22,500 nucleotides of DNA, taken from the NCBI GenBank assembly GCA_030141605.1, contig JAQGDQ010000836.1, positions 1-22,500 of the forward strand. Direction: 5' to 3'. Every line of letters starts with the position of its first letter. Position 1 is the first letter of the stretch. Source of the DNA: Tubiluchus corallicola. Taxonomy: Eukaryota; Priapulida; Priapulimorpha; Priapulimorphida; Tubiluchidae. Under the pieces are notes generated by a model. The model had not been told where the DNA came from. It did not search any database and saw only the letters and a program-made list of their open reading frames with translations. Of this stretch, positions 21,753 to 22,500 are shown in pieces. A program made the translations under genes and the position numbers.

Positions 21753-21988
21753 GTGCAAAAATGAAACGCAAGTGAACGATCTGGATTTCGCGGACGACAT
21801 CGCTTTGCCAAGTGGGTTATGAAACGCAAGTGAAAGATCTGGATTTCGCGGACGACATCGCTTTGCCAAGTGGGTTATGAAACGCAAGTGAAAGATCTGG
21901 ATTTCGCGGACGACATCGCTTTGCCAAGTGGGTTATGAAACGCAAGTGAAAGATCTGGATTTCGCGGACGACATCGCTTTGCTTGCTG
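21753..21988 (+). repeat. 58-bp tandem repeat of the reverse-transcriptase catalytic box, 4 copies
   Basis: Units starting GAAACGCAAGTGAAAGATCT occur at 21763, 21821, 21879 and 21937; each carries the bases for DLDFADDIAL. The first three are joined by CCAAGTGGGTTAT, which resembles the ACAAGTGGGTG just before unit 1, so duplication probably used that short similarity. Period 58 changes the frame each time, so only the last unit reads on into the LINE. Confidence 0.95.
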
Positions 21989-22344
21989 ATGATAACCTGC
22001 AAAGGCTAGTACTGAATCTAAAATAGAAAAATCAAACAAAAGTAATCAAGGTAAGAAGGAGCGAGAAGACACGAACTACCAAGCTGCAGCGGCCAGTCTA
22101 ATCTGCAGGAATCAGGCAGGAGTTAAAACAGTGGACCACTTCATCGTGCCCCTCCCTTGTCTGGGTAGTATGGTGGGTTCCGATAGCTAATGTTAACTAC
22201 AGAAATGTGATGGCAAGGCATTTGCGGTCTGGTCTGTCGCCACCATCACAATTGACATATGAAGGTCCTACTCTAGAACTGCTTTTCTGTACCAAAAGAC
22301 ATCAATATCAATGAAACAATCGGGCGAGCTGCATACCTCCAAGC

Positions 22345-22368
22345 TACCTACCTACATACCTACATACC
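22345..22368. repeat. Short (CCTA/CATA)n microsatellite
   Basis: ACCTACCTACATACCTACAT type tetranucleotide run within the decayed LINE region. Confidence 0.8.
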
Positions 22369-22500
22369 ATAAGAAAATGTGGCAAGATCTTAACCTGGTA
22401 AGAACCACATAACCAACGAAGATGGTTTGAAAGGGAGAAGGCACGTCTGCTGTCTGAACGTTTTGCAGACCTATAGAAAACTAGAAAACCCGTCAACGAA

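Larger units (their letters stand above)
21685..22480 (+). pseudogene. Second LINE reverse-transcriptase remnant (plus strand)
   Basis: After the ATT tract the frame reads LSSLFFLFAVDFVLKKTTSH, a good match to the segment between motifs B and C of non-LTR reverse transcriptases. After the amplified 58-bp units comes TQVKDLDFADDIALLADD and NLQRL (21940-22008), the catalytic FADD box (a variant of YADD), then a stop. Weaker traces follow in several frames (a YLGS-like PCLGSMV and KAFAVWS), so the element is decayed by frameshifts. It is of a different sequence type and orientation from the LINE at 12.9 and 15.3 kb. Ends are not definable. Confidence 0.72.

Overview
This is non-coding-rich nuclear DNA of an animal, most likely an invertebrate. 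It is AT-rich and has GT-AG introns with ordinary animal splice signals. It carries remnants of non-LTR retrotransposons (LINEs), two short inverted-repeat elements with TA target sites, and many tandem repeats. Adding the intervals below, tandem repeats cover roughly 8 of 22.5 kb. No bacterial operon, tRNA, rRNA or CRISPR is visible. I cannot name the species. The TATA box plus CAGT initiator, the (ATT)n/(ACT)n/(CA)n arrays and the LINE types would fit an arthropod or a mollusc-like genome.

The one gene I can support is on the minus strand and spans about 7.2 kb to the left edge. A TATA box (7222-7229) sits about 33 bp before a CAGT initiator. A short non-coding exon (7157-7196) ends in CAG|GTGAGT. 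A second exon (4613-4666) holds a good start codon and a 15-residue signal-peptide start, and ends in GCA|GTAAGT in phase 0. After a ~4 kb intron, a long exon (640 to beyond base 1) starts after a T-rich tract and CAG, also in phase 0. It encodes the rest of the signal peptide, an acidic/proline stretch and a Thr/Pro/Arg-rich array of 24-residue repeats that runs off the window. One repeat unit differs from the others at eight bases, all synonymous, so this array looks maintained as protein. The product is a predicted secreted, mucin-like repeat protein of unknown function.

The ~4 kb intron of this model contains a 400 bp uninterrupted GTATT pentamer array that grades into variant pentamers, a 42-bp minisatellite (about 23 copies) and a 23-bp minisatellite (6 copies). 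The first intron contains two perfect inverted repeats. To the right come an 822 bp (ACT)n array, a 341 bp terminal-inverted-repeat element (10185-10525) and a 41/42-bp minisatellite (11037-11691).

From 12.9 to 20.2 kb lies a tandem segmental duplication. Each ~2.4 kb unit holds a dead LINE reverse-transcriptase fragment (minus strand), (ATT)n, (CACG)n(CA)n, unrecognised sequence, and the start of a 41-bp satellite. The two copies differ by roughly 1% outside the arrays. The satellite continues for 3.3 kb after the second copy and changes subfamily at its far end.

The right end holds a 381 bp mariner/pogo-type MITE (20844-21224) with TA target duplication, and a second, plus-strand LINE remnant. 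The catalytic FADD box of that remnant has been tandemly amplified four times with a 58-bp period.
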